From: Alphaproteobacteria bacterium
GTDB taxonomy: Bacteria; Pseudomonadota; Alphaproteobacteria; MPNO01; UBA830
Direction of reading: 5' to 3'
NCBI GenBank assembly: GCA_022822405.1
Contig: JAJEBT010000047.1
Span: 1-35,180 of the forward strand
DNA: 35,180 nucleotides
Shown here piece after piece: positions 32,014-35,180 of the stretch. A program made the translations under genes and the position numbers. The notes under the pieces are model-generated. The model was not told where the DNA came from. It saw only the letters and a program-made list of their open reading frames with translations, and did no database searches. The stretch's first letter is position 1. Each line of letters starts with the position of its first letter.

Positions 32014-32952
32014 TCAGGTCCGCACCGGCCGCCAGGCGCGTCCCGAGCCGCCGTCGGCGATCCAACATCCCGGCATTAGATTGCTGTCGATGGCTGCGCG
32101 AGTTGCCGGCATGATGAATGCGCCTATCTCGCGCACCACGTTGGGCAGGTCAGGTTCGTCAAACATCAGCGGCTCGCGCGCGATGAACGATCGCCACTGC
32201 TGTAGTTTGAGAGCGTCTTCCGCAAAGGCTGCCGTCAACGGCGGAGGATGTTCCTGCGGAATGTCCGTCCTGCGCCTTTCGAACGTGGCGCGGATCGCCG
32301 TTGCAAGCGTCACACCTTCGAACGTGAAAAGCCGTGAGAGTGCAAGAAGATCGTAAAAGTCCTTCATCCGGCTGTTTGCCAGATCGAGCGCGACAATTGC
32401 CTCGAACTTTTCGGCCGCGACTGTGTCGCGTGGATAGGTGTTGAGCCTGGGCGCCGGCTGATCGAGAAGAATCGGATAGTCCAGTTCCAACGGCCCTGGC
32501 GTCACGGCGTCGCCGAACCCTATATCGATGCGAATCGGGATGACGGCAGTCCCGAGATGCGCCGATGTCTTCAGTCGAAGCCCTCCGTAAACTCCATCTT
32601 CCCGGATCGGCTGCGCCACGATGGGTTCCGCACCGAAGATTAATCCATCATCTGCGACCGGCTGGGCGCAAATTTCACCAAAAATTTCCACGAATCGCCC
32701 AGCTTCTCCCTCGCCTAGAGAGAGAAGGTCAAGGTCCCGGGTCGCCCGGAACGGATCGTCGAGCCATGCGGCATAGAGCATGGCCCCCTTGAGAATGAAG
32801 CGTTCCCCATGAGGTGACACGCTTAGCCGGTAAAGCAACCGTTCCAGCGCATACCGCACCAGAATCTGCTCGAAGTTCGCCCGTTTCGCTCTGGCCAGAT
32901 TTCGAAGCCGTGCTCGCACCGAAGCGGCAATATTTGTCATGTTACGCGCCAT
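32014..32952 (-). CDS. abiEii: AbiEii-type nucleotidyltransferase toxin
   Basis: A 312-residue protein of the AbiEii/AbiGii family of nucleotidyltransferase toxins. Core motifs are the KGAMLY glycine motif (about 55-60) with RDLDLL carrying the metal-binding aspartates (about 72-77), and EKFEAIVALDLANSRMKDFYDLLAL further on. Family members transfer nucleotides to tRNA or similar targets, arresting growth, often after phage infection. The start is ATG 32952, overlapping the AbiEi stop (32942) by 11 bases; ATG 32940 is an alternative with a poorer ribosome-binding site. It forms a type IV toxin-antitoxin pair with the upstream gene, in accessory DNA. Confidence 0.9.
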   Translation of the reverse strand: MARNMTNIAASVRARLRNLARAKRANFEQILVRYALERLLYRLSVSPHGERFILKGAMLYAAWLDDPFRATRDLDLLSLGEGEAGRFVEIFGEICAQPVADDGLIFGAEPIVAQPIREDGVYGGLRLKTSAHLGTAVIPIRIDIGFGDAVTPGPLELDYPILLDQPAPRLNTYPRDTVAAEKFEAIVALDLANSRMKDFYDLLALSRLFTFEGVTLATAIRATFERRRTDIPQEHPPPLTAAFAEDALKLQQWRSFIAREPLMFDEPDLPNVVREIGAFIMPATRAAIDSNLMPGCWIADGGSGRAWRPVRT

Positions 32953-33568
32953 CGGCAACCGCCATTTCAAGATAAGGCCTCAGCACCGACCAGATGCGCA
33001 TATCGCGAGCGTATTGAACGACTTCCGCCGGCTTGGCCTTGTCCGATCTTATGACGTTGCGAAGACCCTCAAGCGCAACGTCCAGACCAACATGTTTTCT
33101 GTATCGAAAACAGTCGACCACCGTCTTGGCCGGATCGAAGACCGGGACCGATACACCGTCGATGGTGTGGGTTTCCACGCCGAAAGAAAGCGCACTACTT
33201 CCCATCCGCACGATACGGATCGGCGGGTATTCGACCTTGGGTGTCCGGGCCTTGCTGCCTATCGCCAGCCACACCTGGCTCGGCGTCTGGAGCGTGAGTT
33301 CGTGGAACTGGAGCGCCGAGATAAGGCAGATGACCCCTTTCGGCACGAGTTTCGCGGCCTCGGCCAGACCATGCGACGCCGAGATGTCGGCATCGGTGAG
33401 TTGATAGAGCCCGCGGGCAACCCGGATCACAATCCCCTCATCCATCAGCCGTGCGAGCGTTTGCGGATGGACACCGGCGACGCCGAGTTCGACTCGCTTC
33501 ATGACGCCGCGCTTCTCAAGAAGTGCGATAGCCAGATCTCTCTGCGATATCTTGTCTGTTGCCAGCAT
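32942..33568 (-). CDS. abiEi: AbiEi-type antitoxin / transcriptional repressor
   Basis: A 208-residue protein with an N-terminal winged helix (DLAIALLEKRGVMKRVELGVAGVHPQTLARL, then GLYQLTD) and the AbiEi C-terminal domain (GVICLISALQFHELT, VFDPAKTVVDCFRYR, LDVALEGLRN). AbiEi proteins repress their own operon by binding inverted repeats and counteract AbiEii. The frame is open to 33826; ATG 33607 is possible, but it lies within a likely -10 box and upstream of an inverted repeat, so I prefer ATG 33568. Neither has a good ribosome-binding site. The gene overlaps abiEii. Confidence 0.88.
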   Translation of the reverse strand: MLATDKISQRDLAIALLEKRGVMKRVELGVAGVHPQTLARLMDEGIVIRVARGLYQLTDADISASHGLAEAAKLVPKGVICLISALQFHELTLQTPSQVWLAIGSKARTPKVEYPPIRIVRMGSSALSFGVETHTIDGVSVPVFDPAKTVVDCFRYRKHVGLDVALEGLRNVIRSDKAKPAEVVQYARDMRIWSVLRPYLEMAVADGA

Positions 33569-33581
33569 GTGACTTAATGAT

Positions 33582-33634
33582 GGTAGTAAGGTTCTGTCTA
33601 CCGACATTTTATTACAATTTTGTCCGCGGGAAAA
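33582..33634 (-). promoter_or_regulatory. Putative abiE promoter and operator
   Basis: The inverted repeat GGTAG / CTACC (arms 33582-33586 and 33598-33602, 11-base loop) lies just upstream of the chosen AbiEi start. Further up on the minus strand are TAAAAT (33606-33611) and, 17 bases before it, TTTTCC (33629-33634), a weak -10/-35 pair. Transcription would start inside the inverted repeat, a natural site for AbiEi autorepression. The elements are seen; the function is inferred. Confidence 0.4.
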
Positions 33635-33901
33635 GCGCGAGGAACGGAAATAGGCCGAAGCGCATTCAAGCGCTGACCGGCGACTTGTCCTGCCTTCGCC
33701 TCGCACCCTTGAGGCAGCTGGCTGAACCGGAATAGGCGCAACCGGCGAAGATGCCGGCGACAGGACAGGATGCAAGATTCCGGGAAGACCTGCCGCAAGA
33801 CATGATTTACTTCCGTCCCTCCGCAAAGTTTGGGAGCACGAGACCTCGATTGCTCAAAACGAAGCCGCTGTCATCGTGCCGCCGGGCGCTGGCAATGGTA
33901 G

Positions 33902-33987
33902 CGGATGGGCAGGGATTTGAATCCACGAGACGCGCAAACGCCTGCTGGTTTTCAAGGCCAGTGCCTTCAACCGCTCGCCACCCGTCC
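33902..33987 (-). tRNA. tRNA-Ser(UGA), degenerate, probably a pseudo-tRNA
   Basis: On the minus strand the sequence reads as a class II tRNA: acceptor GGACGGG, D-arm TGGCGAGCGGTTGAAGGC, anticodon arm CTGGCCTTGAAAACCAG with TGA, a long variable arm, T-loop TTCAAAT, and 3' acceptor CCCATCC plus discriminator G. The identity is serine by the long variable arm and anticodon. It shows decay: a C-A mismatch in the acceptor stem, a D-stem one base shorter than normal, a T-stem (GTGGA/CCCTG) with only two proper pairs, and no encoded CCA. It may be a dead copy, for example left at an integration junction beside the toxin-antitoxin genes. Confidence 0.72.
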
Positions 33988-34242
33988 AGAACCGGAGAAT
34001 CCCGCATCGCCGCCGCTGCGGGTCGTGTGAATGAACCGTCAGCGCACACACACCTTCCTACATTGAACTGTTACCTCCTGCTTCCAATAGTCCCACCCGG
34101 CAGCCGTGCCGCGGTTCGGGGATGCCGCCACTTGCGGGGGACGGGGGAAGAGCGTCAAGCAGGGCCGGGCCCGCGACCGCGAGGCGATGCGGATGCCCGA
34201 TCATTCCAGATGGGGCCCGGAGAATCGACCCGAGCCTCGGCG
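33988..34242. other. Spacer between tRNA remnant and mazEF promoter, no gene seen
   Basis: Several short frames cross this stretch on both strands (for example 34058-34273 minus), but none has a recognisable motif, a ribosome-binding site or consistent codon character. With the 33635-33901 segment on the other side of the tRNA remnant, it forms about 600 bp of apparently non-coding, possibly decayed DNA in the accessory region. Confidence 0.5.
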
Positions 34243-34272
34243 TTGCGCTCGTGTTCTGAAACAGGCTATACA
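34243..34272 (+). promoter_or_regulatory. Putative mazEF promoter
   Basis: TTGCGC at 34243-34248 and TATACA at 34267-34272 are separated by 18 bases, a good sigma-70-like match, about 28 bp before the mazE start. The direct repeat TATAC (34267-34271 and 34279-34283) around the -10 could serve autoregulation by MazE/MazEF. Inferred from sequence only. Confidence 0.5.
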
Positions 34273-34299
34273 TAGGATATACCTGCCTGGAGGTGGACG

Positions 34300-34548
34300 A
34301 TGCTGACCAAGGTTCAGAAATGGGGCAACAGCCAGGGACTGCGGGTCACGAAGGCGTTGTTGGACGAAGCCGGCATCCATGTGGGCGACGAGGTCGATGT
34401 ATCGGCCAGGAGGGGACGGATCATCGTCGAACCCGTATCGAGAATCCGGGGCAGGTATGACCTAAAAGACCTAGTGTCGAAAATGCCCGGGGAATACCAG
34501 CCGGAGGAGCTCGACTGGGGACCCCCGACCGGCAAGGAGCTCTGGTAG
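34300..34548 (+). CDS. mazE: MazE-type antitoxin (AbrB/SpoVT fold)
   Basis: An 82-residue protein with an N-terminal swapped-hairpin DNA-binding domain (KVQKWGNSQGLRVTKALLDEAGI, residues 4-26; GDEVDVSARRGRIIVEP after it) and a C-terminal toxin-binding tail (PEELDWGPPTGKELW) typical of MazE. It neutralises the toxin encoded next and represses the operon. ATG 34300 follows GGAGGTGG. Its TAG stop is directly abutted by the toxin's GTG. Confidence 0.92.
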   Translation: MLTKVQKWGNSQGLRVTKALLDEAGIHVGDEVDVSARRGRIIVEPVSRIRGRYDLKDLVSKMPGEYQPEELDWGPPTGKELW

Positions 34549-34893
34549 GTGGCCCGTTACGTTCCGGAGAAGGGGGATTTCGTGATCCTGACGTTCGACC
34601 CCCAGGCCGGGCGGGAGCAGCGGGGGCGCCGCCCTGCTCTGGTGGTCAGCAACACTCTGTTCAACAGCCATACGGGGCTCGCCATGGTGTGCCCGATCAC
34701 CAATACGTTCAGGGATATTCCCTTTCATGTTCCGGTGCCCGACGCCTCGTCCCTGACCGGTTACATCATGGTGGAGCAGATCAAGTCCGTCGATTGCGCC
34801 AGCCGCAAGGCCCGATTCGTCGAAAAGGCACCCGCACCCATTCTCAACGAGGTTCTCGCCATTCTGGACGCCTGCCTGTACGGGGTGCCGTAA
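34549..34893 (+). CDS. mazF: MazF/PemK-type endoribonuclease toxin
   Basis: A 114-residue MazF/PemK-fold ribonuclease. Family landmarks are YVPEKGDFVILTFDPQAG, RGRRPALVVSNTLFN, MVCPITNTFRDIPFHVPVP and VEQIKSVDCASRKARFVEKAP. It cleaves RNA at short sequence motifs and arrests translation until neutralised by MazE. The GTG start (34549-34551) immediately follows the mazE stop, with AAGGAG upstream inside mazE, so translation is coupled. The catalytic Arg and Ser/Thr positions (R in GRRPA, S in IKSVD) are retained, so the toxin looks intact. Confidence 0.93.
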   Translation: MARYVPEKGDFVILTFDPQAGREQRGRRPALVVSNTLFNSHTGLAMVCPITNTFRDIPFHVPVPDASSLTGYIMVEQIKSVDCASRKARFVEKAPAPILNEVLAILDACLYGVP

Positions 34894-35016
34894 CGGGAGC
34901 TTGTACGCGCCGACGGTAACTTGGCTCCGCCCGTTCCGCGGCTCGACTTCGAACAGACGATTCCTATCCTGCCGGACTGCAGTGGTGCCGTATCCGGAAC
35001 TTGCAGTGGGCGCAGA

Positions 35017-35180
35017 GCAGAGGATCTGCGGGTCCGTCGGATGACGGGCTCGGCGAAAGGGACGGTTGAAAGTCCGGGCGTGAATGTTGCGGTGAAGTCT
35101 GGCCTGAATCGTTCGATACTGGAGCAAACCTGGGGGCTTTTGCTGTCGCAGCTTCGCTACAAGGCAGAATGGGCCGGTCG
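35017..35180 (+). pseudogene. tnpB: TnpB-like (IS200/IS605 OrfB) fragment, 5'-truncated, runs off window
   Basis: In frame from 35017 the translation reads EDLRVRRMTGSAKGTVESPG, then VNVAVKSGLNRSILEQTWG and LSQLRYKAEWAGR to the window edge. This matches the conserved central-to-C-terminal part of TnpB RNA-guided nucleases, starting at the RuvC-II glutamate (the E of the VEDL motif) and continuing through the KSGLNRSI...W...LxYK block. The roughly 200 N-terminal residues, including the first RuvC aspartate, are missing: only 123 bp separate it from the mazF stop, and that stretch (open in frame) has no TnpB similarity. It is therefore a truncated remnant unless the rest lies elsewhere. The zinc ribbon and any omega-RNA would lie beyond the right edge. 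Confidence 0.75.

Noticed and set aside
34471..35127. A 218-codon minus-strand frame at the right edge
   Set aside because: Antisense to mazE, mazF and the TnpB fragment, all of which have clear family motifs.
1..35180. CRISPR array, rRNA genes or a complete insertion sequence
   Set aside because: No regularly spaced repeats, rRNA sequence or paired terminal inverted repeats around a transposase could be seen; only a TnpB fragment is present at the edge.

Overview
The window reads as chromosomal DNA of a GC-rich alphaproteobacterium, probably Rhodospirillales-like. This rests on gene content and layout (convergent and divergent blocks, sdhE-mfd next to a divergent recG, an Mrp antiporter order E-F-G-MbhD, a double cold-shock-domain protein), on GC-rich codon use, and on many ATGA/TGATG-coupled genes. 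No rRNA, CRISPR array or complete insertion sequence is visible. Taxonomy is inference from gene content only.

Layout. 1-1302 (minus): end of an Mrp/Mnh multisubunit Na+/H+ antiporter operon. 1588-2184 (plus): a protein with two cold-shock domains. 2225-4806 (minus): a TPP riboswitch followed by thiZ-thiX-thiY, an ABC importer for a thiamine pyrimidine precursor. 4892-5398 (plus): exported DUF192 protein. 5438-10902 (minus): a four-gene, translationally coupled catabolic operon with a fused LigB-LigA extradiol dioxygenase, an FAD monooxygenase, a molybdenum-hydroxylase large subunit without its usual partners, and a crotonase. 11257-12689: DUF2461 protein and a divergent xanthine phosphoribosyltransferase. 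12728-18243: a D-2-hydroxyacid dehydrogenase divergent from a plus-strand run of aspartate dehydrogenase, crotonase, acyl/aryl-CoA ligase and an MFS exporter that seems to need a CTG start. 18261-19704 (minus): a MaoC-like protein coupled to a binding-protein-like protein with no signal peptide. 19767-25813: mfd and sdhE, divergent from recG. 25823-28330 (minus): egtD, a FrnE-type DsbA protein and a DUF502 membrane protein. 28644-31796: an MFS transporter, a heme-oxygenase-fold protein of the PqqC/TenA/CADD superfamily, and a YVTN-type beta-propeller.

From about 32.0 kb to the right edge the character changes to accessory DNA: an AbiE-type toxin-antitoxin pair, a decayed tRNA-Ser(UGA), a MazEF pair, and a 5'-truncated TnpB-like fragment running off the window. 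This looks like the edge of a mobile or formerly mobile region.

Functional picture. The two catabolic blocks (5.4-10.9 kb and 12.7-19.7 kb) together encode hydroxylation, ring cleavage, CoA activation, hydration and transport, consistent with use of an aromatic or heterocyclic acid; the substrate cannot be read from the sequence. The least explained items are the lone Mo-hydroxylase subunit, the signal-less binding protein coupled to MaoC, and the diiron-oxidase-like protein at 30.1 kb.
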